Source: Pseudomonadota bacterium (GTDB lineage Bacteria > Pseudomonadota > Alphaproteobacteria > Micavibrionales > UBA2020). From it: 40,005 nt of DNA. The stretch covers positions 3,451-43,455 of the forward strand of contig JAJZFS010000097.1 in the NCBI GenBank assembly GCA_021805245.1. The letters run 5' to 3'. A model generated the notes under the pieces. That model was not told the origin of the DNA. It did not search any database and worked only from the letters and a program-made list of their open reading frames with translations. Each line of letters begins with the position of its first letter. Within the stretch, counting starts at the first letter, position 1. Of this stretch, positions 18,787 to 30,441 are shown piece by piece. The position numbers and the translations under genes are program-made.

Positions 18787-21171
18787 TTAAGTGCGCAAAA
18801 CGCCGCCGATGTTTTTCACTGCGGCGACGATTTTCGTCCCCATGGCGGTGATTTCCTCGTCGGTGAGGGTTTTTTCGACCGGCTGCAGCGTCACGGCGAC
18901 GGCGACGGACTTTTTGCCGTCCTCGACGCCCTTGCCGGCGTAAATGTCGAAAATCTCCACGTCCGTAATGAGCTTTTTGTCGGCCTCGGCCACAGCCCGC
19001 ACCAGCTTTTCCGCCTCCAGCGTCTCGTCGACGATAAAGGCGAAGTCGCGGCTGACGGGCTGGAACGGCGACGGTTTCAACAGGGATTTTTGCGGGCCTT
19101 TCTTTTTCGGCGCGGGAATGTTTTCGAGAAAGATTTCGAATCCGGCGAAAGCTTCGTCGCGTTTCAGGCTTTCCAGCACGCCCGGATGAATTTCGCCGAA
19201 GTGCGCGAGAACGTTTTGCCCGAGGCGCAAGGAACCGGAGCGGCCGGGATGATACCAGTCGGGCGCGTCGCGGGTGATCTGCAGGCTGGCCGTGTTGACT
19301 CCGCAGCAGCGCAGCGCATCGAGCGCATCCGCCTTCGCGTCAAACGCGTCCGCCGCGCGCGCTTTTTGCGACCAGTGGCGGCGGGCGGCATTGCCGGAGC
19401 GCAAACCCGCGGCGACAACCGGCTGGCCGTCGTTTTCCGGCGAGACGTAAATCCGCCCGATCTCAAACAGCGCGGCGTCGGGAATGCCGCGGTCGGCGTT
19501 TTTACCGGCCGCGTCGATCAGGTTGGGCAGGATCGAGGGGCGCATTTGCGACAGCTCTGCGCTGATCGGGTTGACCAGCGTCAGCGCGGCCTTGTTCTGG
19601 TTGGCGCGGGCGCCGAAGAGATCGGACTTTACGCTCTCCATGAACGACCACGTGACTGTTTCATAAAGACCGCGCGTGGCCAGAGCGCGCTTCGCCGCCG
19701 CGGCGCGTTTTTGCAAAGGCGCGGGTTCGGGCATTTTTTCGCCCGCGGCACGCACGACCGGAACGGCGGGAATATTGTCGTAGCCGTCGATGCGTAAAAT
19801 TTCCTCGACGAGGTCGGCCACGCCCGTGACGTCATGCCGCCAGCTGGGCGTACGCGCGTTCCAGCCGACAAGCTTGAAGCCGAGGCTGGAGAGAATTTCC
19901 TTTTGCCGCGCTTCCGCCAGATCGCGCCCGCCGAGGGCGGCGAGTTTTTCCGGCCTGTAGGCGATGGTGCGCATGTTGTCCGGCGCGGTGCCGGCGACGA
20001 ACACCTCGCCCGGATTGCCGCCGCATATGTCGAGCACCATGCGCGTCGCCAGTTCCATGCCGCCCGCGGTGAAGGCGGGGTCGACGCCGCGCTCGAAGCG
20101 GTAGCGCGCATCGCTGTCGATTTGCAGCTTTTGCCCCGTTTTGGCAATCGCCGCGGGATCGAAGTAGGCGCATTCGATGTAGACGTTTTTGGTGTTTGCG
20201 TCGACGGCGGTCGAAGTGCCGCCCATGACGCCGCCGAGGCCGATCACGCCGGACTCGTCGCAGATGACGACCATGCCGTCGTCGAGTTCGTAGGTGTTGT
20301 CGTTCAGCGCCGCGACTTTCTCGCCCTTCTTCGAGAGCCGCACATGGATATTGCCGGAGAGCTTGTCGGCATCGTAGACGTGCAACGGGCGGCACAGGCC
20401 GGTGGAAAAATAATTGGTGATGTCCACCAGCGCGGAAATCGGTTTTTGCCCGACGGCCTTGAGACGTTTTTGCAGCCATTCGGGCGAAGCGCCGTTGGCG
20501 ACGCCCTTGATGGCGCGGCCTAAAAAGAGCGGGCAGGCTTTCATGTCTTTCAGCGCGACGGAAACGGGGCTTTTGAACATGCCGGCGACGGCGTCCGCCT
20601 GCAGCGGCTTCAGGGTGCCGAGGCCCGCCGCGGCAAGATCGCGCGCGATGCCCAGCACGCCCGCGCAGTCGCCGCGGTTGGGGGTGAGATTGATCTCGAT
20701 CACCGGATCGCCGAGGTTCAGCGCCAACACGGCAGGGCTGCCGGTTTCGGCGTCTTGCGGCAGTTCGATGATGCCTTTGTGCTCGTCGGAAAGCAGCAGT
20801 TCGCGCTCCGAGCACATCATGCCGTTCGATTCCTGTCCGCGGATGTTGGCCTTTTTGAGCGTGACGTCGAGACCCGGAATGTAGCTGCCCGCCGGCGCGA
20901 ACACGCCCTTGAGGCCCGCGCGCGCATTCGGCGCGCCGCAGACGACTTTCAGCTGCTCTGTGCCGGTATCGACGACGAGGCATTGCAATTTATCCGCGTC
21001 GGGGTGTTTTTCCGCCGAGACGACATGCCCGACGACGAAGCCCGCGAGCATCGCGGCGGGGTCCTCGATCTTCTCGACCTCGAGGCCGATGGCGGTCAGT
21101 TTGGCGGAAATTTCCTCGAGCGCCGCGGCGGTCGCGAGATGGTCTTTGAGCCAGGAGAGCGTGAATTTCAT
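18787..21171 (-). CDS. pheT: Phenylalanyl-tRNA synthetase subunit beta
   Basis: 794 aa; MKFTLSWLKDHLATAAALEEISAKLTAIGLEVE; FVVGHVVSAEKHPDADKLQCLVVD. Confidence 0.97.
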   Translation of the reverse strand: MKFTLSWLKDHLATAAALEEISAKLTAIGLEVEKIEDPAAMLAGFVVGHVVSAEKHPDADKLQCLVVDTGTEQLKVVCGAPNARAGLKGVFAPAGSYIPGLDVTLKKANIRGQESNGMMCSERELLLSDEHKGIIELPQDAETGSPAVLALNLGDPVIEINLTPNRGDCAGVLGIARDLAAAGLGTLKPLQADAVAGMFKSPVSVALKDMKACPLFLGRAIKGVANGASPEWLQKRLKAVGQKPISALVDITNYFSTGLCRPLHVYDADKLSGNIHVRLSKKGEKVAALNDNTYELDDGMVVICDESGVIGLGGVMGGTSTAVDANTKNVYIECAYFDPAAIAKTGQKLQIDSDARYRFERGVDPAFTAGGMELATRMVLDICGGNPGEVFVAGTAPDNMRTIAYRPEKLAALGGRDLAEARQKEILSSLGFKLVGWNARTPSWRHDVTGVADLVEEILRIDGYDNIPAVPVVRAAGEKMPEPAPLQKRAAAAKRALATRGLYETVTWSFMESVKSDLFGARANQNKAALTLVNPISAELSQMRPSILPNLIDAAGKNADRGIPDAALFEIGRIYVSPENDGQPVVAAGLRSGNAARRHWSQKARAADAFDAKADALDALRCCGVNTASLQITRDAPDWYHPGRSGSLRLGQNVLAHFGEIHPGVLESLKRDEAFAGFEIFLENIPAPKKKGPQKSLLKPSPFQPVSRDFAFIVDETLEAEKLVRAVAEADKKLITDVEIFDIYAGKGVEDGKKSVAVAVTLQPVEKTLTDEEITAMGTKIVAAVKNIGGVLRT

Positions 21172-21184
21172 CGGATGTTCTTTC

Positions 21185-22249
21185 TCAAACTGTTTCTTGC
21201 GGCCCGAAGCCGTAATGTTTCAACCAGCGCAAATCGGACTCGAAGAAGGTGCGTAAATCCGGAATGCCGTATTTCAGCATCGCCATGCGCTCGACACCCA
21301 TGCCGAAGGCGAAGCCCTGATATTCCTCCGCATCGATGCCGCAGTTTTTCAGCACGTTCGGGTGCACCATGCCGCAGCCGAGGATTTCGAGCCAGTCTCC
21401 GCCTTCGCCGATTTTCAACTCGTCCTTGCCGCGCGAACAGCCGATGTCCATTTCCGCCGAGGGCTCGGTGAAGGGAAAGAAGCTCGGGCGAAAGCGCGTC
21501 GCCAGCGTGTCGACTTCGAAAAAGCGTTTGCACAGTTCGATCAGGCAGCCTTTGAGATGCCCCATGTGCGTGGTCTTGTCGATCATCAGCCCTTCGAGCT
21601 GGTGGAACATCGGCGTGTGGGTCTGGTCGTAGTCCGAGCGGTAGGTGCGGCCGGGAATGACCACGCGGATCGGCGGCTTCTGGTTTTGCATCACATGCAC
21701 CTGCACGGTCGAGGTGTGGGTGCGCAAAAGGCGTTTCGCTGCGTCGCCTTCCCCGCCTGCGACGTCCGGTAAATAAAACGTATCGTGCATCTGTCGCGCC
21801 GGATGGCCGGCGGGGAAGTTGAGCGCGGTGAAGTTGTGAAAGTCGTCCTCGATCTCCGGCCCCTCTTTGACCGCAAAGCCCATGTCGGCGAAAATGGCGG
21901 TAAGGTCTTCCAGCGTGCGCGTGATCGGGTGCAGCGTGCCTTGCGCGAAGGGGCGGGGAGAGAGCGTGACGTCGACCGTCTCGTTTTGCAGGCGCGCGGC
22001 CATTTCTTTCTGGCGCAACAGGGCTGCGCGCGCCTCGATCTCGGCGGAAATCTCGTCTTTCAGCAGGTTGAGGGCCTGGCCCATCTGCTTGCGCTCGTCG
22101 GGCGCGAGGCTGCCCAGCGTCTTCATCATGTCGGTGACCTTGCCCTTTTTGCCGAGCGCGCTCACCCGCACTTCTTCCAGCGCGGCGATGTCGTTGGCGG
22201 CTTTGACGGTGTCTACCAGTTCTTTTTTTAAGGCTTCGATGTTGCTCAT
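21185..22249 (-). CDS. pheS: Phenylalanyl-tRNA synthetase subunit alpha
   Basis: Starts [18 protein letters not shown] (alternative start at 22258); [50 protein letters not shown]. Confidence 0.97.
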   Translation of the reverse strand: MSNIEALKKELVDTVKAANDIAALEEVRVSALGKKGKVTDMMKTLGSLAPDERKQMGQALNLLKDEISAEIEARAALLRQKEMAARLQNETVDVTLSPRPFAQGTLHPITRTLEDLTAIFADMGFAVKEGPEIEDDFHNFTALNFPAGHPARQMHDTFYLPDVAGGEGDAAKRLLRTHTSTVQVHVMQNQKPPIRVVIPGRTYRSDYDQTHTPMFHQLEGLMIDKTTHMGHLKGCLIELCKRFFEVDTLATRFRPSFFPFTEPSAEMDIGCSRGKDELKIGEGGDWLEILGCGMVHPNVLKNCGIDAEEYQGFAFGMGVERMAMLKYGIPDLRTFFESDLRWLKHYGFGPQETV

Positions 22250-22286
22250 AGCGGTCATGCTCCGTTACTCTTTTGCTCCAGCGTTT

Positions 22287-22604
22287 TTAAGGTTCGGACC
22301 CGGGCGCGAGCGTCACCTGCAGCCCGTCCATGTCCTCGTTTAATATGATCTGGCACGACAAGCGTGAATTATCCCCGACTTCAAAGGCGTTGTCCAGTTG
22401 CCCGGCCTCCTCTCCGGTCGGCGGGGGCAGTTTTTTTCGCCAGTTTTCGTCCACATAGACGTGGCAGGTGGCGCAGCAGCAGGCGCCGCCGCATTCCGCC
22501 TTGATCGGCAGCTTGTAATCGCGGATGACCTCCATCAGCCGCCAGCCCGCGAGACCCTCGAGCGCGTGTTCCACCCCGTCTTTGTCTATGACACGGACTT
22601 TCAT
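22287..22604 (-). CDS. 2Fe-2S ferredoxin (adrenodoxin-like)
   Basis: 105 aa; ECGGACCCATCHVYVDENW and SRLSCQI cysteine pattern. Confidence 0.9.
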   Translation of the reverse strand: MKVRVIDKDGVEHALEGLAGWRLMEVIRDYKLPIKAECGGACCCATCHVYVDENWRKKLPPPTGEEAGQLDNAFEVGDNSRLSCQIILNEDMDGLQVTLAPGSEP

Positions 22605-23398
22605 ACTATTCTATCCCGCCGGCCTTTGCCGAGAATCTGCTTGAGCGCGTAGGCCATCGACGCGCTCATCAGGGTCCAGGAAAGGAGCGATATGGGCGCG
22701 TCGATGACGCTGAGAAATGTTTGCTGCTGCGTGGTCAGATGAATGCTGCCGTCCGGCAAAAGAGCGTGGGGGAGGATGGCTATCAGGATGATATTTGACA
22801 GGAGCGTGACCGGCAGCACGCTCAGAAAGAGCAGGCCGATCAGCCGGAGCGAAAACATCGCGCCCCAGGTCTTTTTGAGGACGGCCCCGATCGGGTGGCC
22901 GACGGCGGCGAGGATGGGGACGATGCCGAACCGCGCGCCCCAGAAAATCGCGCCGACGATCAGCAGCTGGATCATAATGGAGGTGGAATCGGCCTGCCCC
23001 TTGTCTTGCAGATGTTCCTGTATGGTCAGCCATGCGTCCGTCGCCGCGATGAAGGCCATGTTGAACAATACGAACGCGATGATGGAGGCTTCCATGTTCC
23101 TGCGCCGCCGTGCATAGGCCGGCGTGCCGGCAGGCGGCGGGGCCTGTTTTTCGCCCAGCAGCAGCAGGCGCGTTTGCAAAAACAGATACCATCCGAACAG
23201 CCCTTCCGCGGGAAGGCTCCAGAGGTATGTCTCGATCTGCGAGGCATGCGGCCGTTGAAACTGGACGAACAGCAAGCAGGCGATTTGCGCGCCGATCGGC
23301 AAGAGGCTGATCTGGAGCAGATAGTTCTTCTCCCGCGCGACGAAGAGGTAGGCGCTCTTGACGGACGCGAATATGTTGAAGCTGCTGTTATTACTCAT
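22601..23398 (-). CDS. Unassigned multi-TM membrane protein
   Basis: 265 aa with several hydrophobic segments; 4-nt overlap with the ferredoxin gene. Confidence 0.7.
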   Translation of the reverse strand: MSNNSSFNIFASVKSAYLFVAREKNYLLQISLLPIGAQIACLLFVQFQRPHASQIETYLWSLPAEGLFGWYLFLQTRLLLLGEKQAPPPAGTPAYARRRRNMEASIIAFVLFNMAFIAATDAWLTIQEHLQDKGQADSTSIMIQLLIVGAIFWGARFGIVPILAAVGHPIGAVLKKTWGAMFSLRLIGLLFLSVLPVTLLSNIILIAILPHALLPDGSIHLTTQQQTFLSVIDAPISLLSWTLMSASMAYALKQILGKGRRDRIV

Positions 23399-23513
23399 TA
23401 TCGCTCCCGGGGATCAGCCGGAAGTCCCTTGTTCCGGCGGCCTTATTTTGACGGCTTTAGGCCGCGCCGCCAAGGTTTTCATACGGAATTTACGAGATTT
23501 ACATGGAATCTAT

Positions 23514-23542
23514 TTGACATAGTACATAAACAGGCGTATAGG
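23514..23542 (+). promoter_or_regulatory. Candidate sigma70-type promoter TTGACA-N17-TATAGG
   Basis: Perfect -35 hexamer, 17-nt spacer, 4/6 -10; upstream of the ORF at 23610. Confidence 0.5.
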
Positions 23543-23609
23543 TGAAGGTGCAGTCGTGTATTGTGCTTTGCGCTATAAACGTGCCAGATAAAGGCCGTGT
23601 AGCAACAGG

Positions 23610-24158
23610 ATGTCGTCACTTGAGACGCGCGTTGTTCGGAGAATGGCTTCTAGTATGCTGAAAAAGACCCGCCATGCCATGAAAACAGGCTTGCCGTCCG
23701 TTATCCGCCAGGACGGTGCGCAGGCGATTCCGGCCGAGAAAACAGGCGCAAAACAACCGGTACAGAAGGCGCAAGGGCGCTGGCTTTTGGGCATGGTCAC
23801 GGGGCAGGTCGCCTTCTTCGCGCTCGCGCTCAAGGCGCTGCCGCTTTTCGCCCACTCCCATTTCGTGTTGCCGCCCGTCGCCGTTCTGCCGTTTCTTTTC
23901 AGCGCCACCCTGACCGGCGGGCTTTTGGGCGGCTTCGTCCATGCGCGCCTCACCAGAAAGGCCGAAGCCGCGCCGCCCCTGCAGATGCGCGCCTATATCT
24001 TTCAGGCGCTGGCCGAGACCAACCGCCGCCTGGCGGAAATGTTCGTGAACGAGGAGTTCAACGAGGCGGCGAACGGCAATTCCGACAGCCGCCGCATGAA
24101 GGCCAAGCCGGAGCTCAAAGTCGCCCCGCCGGTCGCCCCGCGCATGGGCGGGATGTAA
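23610..24158 (+). CDS. Unassigned protein with two hydrophobic segments; start codon uncertain (23610, 23643 or 23655)
   Basis: WLLGMVTGQVAFFALALKALPLF and VLPPVAVLPFLFSATLTGGLLGGFV hydrophobic stretches; downstream of a good promoter candidate. Confidence 0.6.
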   Translation: MSSLETRVVRRMASSMLKKTRHAMKTGLPSVIRQDGAQAIPAEKTGAKQPVQKAQGRWLLGMVTGQVAFFALALKALPLFAHSHFVLPPVAVLPFLFSATLTGGLLGGFVHARLTRKAEAAPPLQMRAYIFQALAETNRRLAEMFVNEEFNEAANGNSDSRRMKAKPELKVAPPVAPRMGGM

Positions 24159-24235
24159 TCTCCCTGAAGACAAAATTAGTATGCATTTACTATAATAATA
24201 GAGATTTTCAGGAGCCATCAATCTGTTAGGATAAA

Positions 24236-24292
24236 ATGGAATCGAAATTTCTGCGGCCGCGCAATACAGGCCCGAGGGCGGGAATGCGGTGA
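24236..24292 (+). CDS. Possible 18-aa leader ORF (MESKFLRPRNTGPRAGMR) overlapping the next start by GTGA
   Basis: AGGA ribosome-binding-like site 5 nt upstream; TGA stop at 24290-24292 overlaps the GTG start at 24289. Confidence 0.35.
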   Translation: MESKFLRPRNTGPRAGMR

Positions 24293-24540
24293 AGAAAGAT
24301 GATCTGTTCCCCGATAGCGTCGTTGCGCCGCTCCACGCCGCCATCGACGCATTTTCTCCCGCACTGGGGCAAAAAGCGCGCGATGTTTTCAACGCCGGGT
24401 TCGACACGGCCGTCGCCGCCAGCCGCAAAGACGGCTTCAAGGCCGGCCGGGACAACGTCACGCCCCCCGATTCGTGCTGGCGGCCGGAGCAGGTGCCCGC
24501 GGGCACCGCCACGGGGAAGGTTAAGACACCCGCTCTTTAA
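24289..24540 (+). CDS. Unassigned 83-aa protein
   Basis: GTG start; MKKDDLFPDSVVAPLHAAIDAFSPALGQKARDVFNAGFDTAVAASRKDGFKAGRDN; no recognisable family; convergent with the FNR gene. Confidence 0.45.
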   Translation: MKKDDLFPDSVVAPLHAAIDAFSPALGQKARDVFNAGFDTAVAASRKDGFKAGRDNVTPPDSCWRPEQVPAGTATGKVKTPAL

Positions 24541-24543
24541 GAA

Positions 24544-26271
<1,728 letters not shown>

Positions 26272-26299
26272 CTAAAAAATAAACAAGAAAGGCGCCCCT

Positions 26300-27340
26300 T
26301 TGAAAACGAAACACTTGCGCATTGCTCTGGCCCTGCTCGTCCTCGTCGCGGCCGGAAGTCTTTATTACACGCAATATGTACAGGGCAAGGAAGAGACCGA
26401 CGACGCGCGTCTCGACGCCTACATCGTGCCGATCAGCGCGCATGTGACGGGCTACGTCAAGCAGCTTGCCGTGCGCGACAACGCGGGCGTCAAAACGGGG
26501 CAGACGCTGCTGATCATCGACCCGACGGATTACCGGATCGCCGTTGACAGCGCCAAGGCCGCGCTGGCCGCCGCCGAAGCGCAATATGACCAGGCCGCGC
26601 AAAGGCTCGCCGTGACAAAGGTCACCGCGCCCTCGAGCGTCACCGCCGCCGAGGCCACCGTGACCGCGGCGAAGGCGGATCTCGCCCGCGCCATCAAGGA
26701 CGCGGCGCGCAACCGCCGCCTGAAAAACGTCTCCGCCACCGCGCGCGAGATCGACCGGACGAACATGGAGGAAAAAGTCGCCGCCGCCAATCTCGAGGCC
26801 GCGGAGGCGCGCCTGCGCACCGCCGAAACCTCGCCCGAGGCGATCGCCGCCTCCAGCGCCGCGACGCGCATGCTGCTCGCCGAAGTTACTGAGCGCAAGG
26901 CCGCGCTGGAAGCGGCGGAGCGCAATCTGTCCTACACCACGGTCACCGCGCCGATGGCGGGCAAGGTCACCGCCCGCACGGTCGTCGCCGGCGCGCTGGT
27001 GCAGCCGGGGCAGGCGCTGATGGCGATTTCCCACCCGCATCTCTGGGTCACCGCCGATTTCAAGGAAACGCAGCTCACCGGCATGCGCGTCGGCCAGCGC
27101 GCCGATATTCATGTCGACGCCTATCCCGACCTGCATCTGACCGGCAAAGTCGACAGCGTGCAGGCCGCCACGGGCGCGCGCATGTCGCTGTTTCCGCCGG
27201 AGAACGCCACGGGCAACTTCGTCAAGGTCGTGCAGCGCGTGCCGGTCAAGATTGTCCTCGACCGCCAGCCGCCGGAAAATATGGCCGTCGTGCCCGGCAT
27301 GTCGGTCGAAGTCACGGTGCATGTGAATGATCAAAAATGA
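26300..27340 (+). CDS. HlyD family (EmrA-like) membrane fusion protein
   Basis: 346 aa, TTG start; TDDARLDAYIVPISAHVTGYVKQLAVRDNAGVKTGQTLLIIDPTDY; coiled coil; followed by DHA2 MFS. Confidence 0.92.
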   Translation: MKTKHLRIALALLVLVAAGSLYYTQYVQGKEETDDARLDAYIVPISAHVTGYVKQLAVRDNAGVKTGQTLLIIDPTDYRIAVDSAKAALAAAEAQYDQAAQRLAVTKVTAPSSVTAAEATVTAAKADLARAIKDAARNRRLKNVSATAREIDRTNMEEKVAAANLEAAEARLRTAETSPEAIAASSAATRMLLAEVTERKAALEAAERNLSYTTVTAPMAGKVTARTVVAGALVQPGQALMAISHPHLWVTADFKETQLTGMRVGQRADIHVDAYPDLHLTGKVDSVQAATGARMSLFPPENATGNFVKVVQRVPVKIVLDRQPPENMAVVPGMSVEVTVHVNDQK

Positions 27341-28887
27341 CCGGCGACGTGCGTAACAATCCCTGGCTTGTGATGTTCGCCGTCAGCCTCGCCACCTTCA
27401 TGGAGGTGCTGGACACGACGATCACCAACGTCTCCCTGCCGCACATCGGCGGCAGTCTCGCCGCCTCGCAGGAGCAGAGCACGTGGGTGATGACGTCCTA
27501 TCTCGTTTCCAACGCCATCATCCTGCCGATTTCCGGCTGGCTGGCCGACGCGATTGGCCGCAAGAAATATTTTATATTGTCGATCGCCGGATTCACGCTC
27601 GCGTCGTTCTTTTGCGGCGCTGCCTCGGCCTTGTGGATGATGATCGTCTTCCGCCTGCTGCAGGGCATGGCGGGCGGCGGCCTGCAGCCGACGCAGAGCG
27701 CCATTTTGCTCGACGTCTTTCCGGTCGAGGACAGGCCGAAGGCCTTCGCGCTCTCGGCGGTGACGATGATTGTCGCGCCGGTCATCGGGCCGACGCTCGG
27801 CGGCTTCATCACCGACAATGTCAGCTGGCGGTGGATCTTCTTCATCAACGTGCCGGTGGGGTTGCTGGCGATTTTTCTCGTGAGCCGCCTGTACCACGAG
27901 CATGCCGAAGCGGCGAAGAAAAAAGTCGATGTCGACTATATCGGCTTTTTGATGATCGCGCTCGGCATCGGCGCGGTGCAAATCGTGCTCGACAAGGGCA
28001 CGCAGTACGACTGGTTCGGCAGCCATTTCATCGTCAGCCTCACGGTTCTGGCTGTCGCCGCGCTCGTGTTCGCGGTCTGGTGGGTGCTGCGACAACCAAA
28101 CCCGCTGGTCGAGCTGCGCCTGTTCAAGATCCCGACCTTCCGGCTCTCGTGCATATTGATCTTTTTCATGGGTTTCGTGCTTTACAGCAGCAGCATCCTC
28201 CTGCCGCTGCTGGTCCAGAATTTCTTCGGCTACGATGCCACCTGGGCGGGGCTGATTTTGTCGCCGGGCGCGCTGGTGGTGATCATGATGATGCCGCTGA
28301 CGACCAGGCTGATCCATAGCTACAGGCCGAAGTACCTGATTGCCGCGGGGTTCACGTTTTGCGCCATGGGCGTTTTTTACACCTCGCACTTTTCGCCCGC
28401 GACCGACATCTGGACGTTCATCTCGATGCGCGTCATGACGGTGATCGGCCTGCCGCTCCTGTTCATCCCCATCAGCACGATGGCTTATAGCAAGGTATCG
28501 CGCCAGATGAACAACAAGGCGTCGGCGCTCTATTCGCTCAGCCGCAACCTTGGCGGCAGCTTTGGCATTTCTCTGGTCATGACCTATCTTTACCGCCATG
28601 CGCAGATCTGGCAAACGCATCTCGGCGCGCACCTGACGGCGACGAGCATCGGCGCGCAACAGGCCCTGCTGCGCAACGCCGCCGTGCTGAAAGCCGCCGG
28701 TGTCGCGCCCGCCGCCGCGCCCGCCGCCGCGCAGGCCCTGCTTTATCATCAGCTGCGGCAACAGGCCGGCTTCATGAGTTATGTCGATTCTTTCCGGCTG
28801 ATGACCGTTATCATGTTGCTGCTGGTGCCGTTGGCCCTCCTCATGCCCGGCACCTTCCCGAAAAAGGGAGCGGCGGTTGTCGATTAA
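27337..28887 (+). CDS. DHA2 family MFS multidrug transporter (EmrB-like)
   Basis: 516 aa; LATFMEVLDTTITNVSLPHIGGSLAASQEQSTWVMTSYLVSNAIILPISGWLADAIGRK; ATGA overlap with the HlyD gene. Confidence 0.95.
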   Translation: MTGDVRNNPWLVMFAVSLATFMEVLDTTITNVSLPHIGGSLAASQEQSTWVMTSYLVSNAIILPISGWLADAIGRKKYFILSIAGFTLASFFCGAASALWMMIVFRLLQGMAGGGLQPTQSAILLDVFPVEDRPKAFALSAVTMIVAPVIGPTLGGFITDNVSWRWIFFINVPVGLLAIFLVSRLYHEHAEAAKKKVDVDYIGFLMIALGIGAVQIVLDKGTQYDWFGSHFIVSLTVLAVAALVFAVWWVLRQPNPLVELRLFKIPTFRLSCILIFFMGFVLYSSSILLPLLVQNFFGYDATWAGLILSPGALVVIMMMPLTTRLIHSYRPKYLIAAGFTFCAMGVFYTSHFSPATDIWTFISMRVMTVIGLPLLFIPISTMAYSKVSRQMNNKASALYSLSRNLGGSFGISLVMTYLYRHAQIWQTHLGAHLTATSIGAQQALLRNAAVLKAAGVAPAAAPAAAQALLYHQLRQQAGFMSYVDSFRLMTVIMLLLVPLALLMPGTFPKKGAAVVD

Positions 28888-28947
28888 CGGGCGCGGATTA
28901 AGGGAAAGCTTCTTGAACTCGAAGGCCGGAAGAAGGATAATGCTTTC

Positions 28948-30441
28948 ATGACGTCGATCATCGCGGAACTTTCCGAACTCGAACACAAGGAGCTGCAGGG
29001 AAGCGGCCTTTACAACGCCGACCTCGCGCCCGTCGCCGCGGCCGAGCGCAAATGGCGGGCGTTCAGCTTTGCCGCGCTGTGGATTTCGATGTCGGCTTGC
29101 ATCCCGACCTACATGCTGGCCTCGAGCCTGATCGGCGGCGGCATGAACTGGTGGCAGGCGGTGCTGACGATCTTCCTCGGCAATCTCATCGTTCTCGTGC
29201 CCATGGTGCTCAACGCCCACGCGGGCACGAAATACGGCATTCCGTTTCCGGTTTATTGCCGCGCGTCGTTCGGCACGAAAGGCGCGAACATCCCCGCCGT
29301 CCTGCGCGCATTGGTCGCCTGCGGCTGGTTCGGCATTCAGGCGTGGATCGGCGGCGATGCGATATACCGCATCTGCGCGGTGATCTTCCACATCCATCTC
29401 GCGCCGGCGCACAACTTCTTCGGCATCACGCCCGGGCAGTTCCTGTGCTTCATGTTCTTCTGGGGCATCAACATGTTCGTGATCTACAAGGGCATCGATA
29501 CGATCCGCTTCCTGCTCAACATCAAGGCGCCGCTGCTGATCGCCCTCGGCCTCGCGCTGCTCGGCTGGGCTTACGTGCAGGCGGGCGGCTTCGGGCCGAT
29601 GCTCTCGCAGCCCTCGGCCTTCGCGGCGGGGCAGCCCAAGGCGGGGCAGTTCTGGAGTTATTTTTTCCCCGCGCTCACCGGCATGGTCGGTTTCTGGGCG
29701 ACGCTGTCGCTCAACATTCCCGATTTCTCGCGCTATGCCGTCAGCCAGAAAGATCAGGCGCTCGGGCAGGCGCTGGGCCTGCCGCTGACCATGGCGCTTT
29801 ATTCGTTCATCGGCGTCGCGGTCACCTCGGCCACCACGGTCATCTATCATGAAACGCTGTGGAATCCGGTGGATGTGCTGACGCGCTTCAAGAACCCCGG
29901 CGTGCTGATCGTCGCCATGCTGGCGCTGGTCATTGCCACGCTGGCGACCAACATCGCGGCCAACGTCGTTTCGCCCGCCAACGATTTCGCGCATCTCGCG
30001 CCGCAGAAAATCTCCTTCCGCATGGGCGGGCTGATCACCGGCATCATCGGTATTTTGATGATGCCGTGGAAGCTGATCGCCGACCCCAACGGCTATATCT
30101 TCACCTGGCTGATCGCCTACAGCGCGCTGTTGGGGCCGGTCGGCGGCATTCTGATTGCCGATTACTTCGTCTACCGCCGCCGCACCTTCGATCTCAAACA
30201 GCTTTACGTCACGGACGGCGCGTATAGTTTTACGGGCGGGGTCAGTTTGACCGCCGTCATCGCGCTGGTCGCGGGCGTTTTGCCGAGCATCCCCGGCTTT
30301 CTCGTCAACGTGAAGCTCATGTCGGCGACGGCGGCGCCCGCCGCGGTCGTCCATCTTTACAACTATGCGTGGTTCACCGGCTTTGCCATCGCCTTCGTTC
30401 TCTATCTGGCGCTGCGCCGCATGACGGGCGCGCAAAAATGA
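28948..30441 (+). CDS. NCS1 family cytosine/purine/uracil/allantoin-type permease
   Basis: 497 aa; LYNADLAPVAAAERKWRAFSFAALWISMSACIPTYMLASSLI; LNIPDFSRYA. Confidence 0.92.
   Translation: MTSIIAELSELEHKELQGSGLYNADLAPVAAAERKWRAFSFAALWISMSACIPTYMLASSLIGGGMNWWQAVLTIFLGNLIVLVPMVLNAHAGTKYGIPFPVYCRASFGTKGANIPAVLRALVACGWFGIQAWIGGDAIYRICAVIFHIHLAPAHNFFGITPGQFLCFMFFWGINMFVIYKGIDTIRFLLNIKAPLLIALGLALLGWAYVQAGGFGPMLSQPSAFAAGQPKAGQFWSYFFPALTGMVGFWATLSLNIPDFSRYAVSQKDQALGQALGLPLTMALYSFIGVAVTSATTVIYHETLWNPVDVLTRFKNPGVLIVAMLALVIATLATNIAANVVSPANDFAHLAPQKISFRMGGLITGIIGILMMPWKLIADPNGYIFTWLIAYSALLGPVGGILIADYFVYRRRTFDLKQLYVTDGAYSFTGGVSLTAVIALVAGVLPSIPGFLVNVKLMSATAAPAAVVHLYNYAWFTGFAIAFVLYLALRRMTGAQK

Noticed and set aside
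28705-28728. 12-bp tandem repeat GCGCCCGCCGCC x2 in the MFS gene
   Set aside because: Encodes a short APAA linker; trivial low-complexity repeat in a loop of the transporter.
27331-30435. 1034-aa minus-strand ORF opposite the MFS and NCS1 genes
   Set aside because: Same shadow-ORF signature (R/H/D/Q-rich) and fully antisense to clear transporters.
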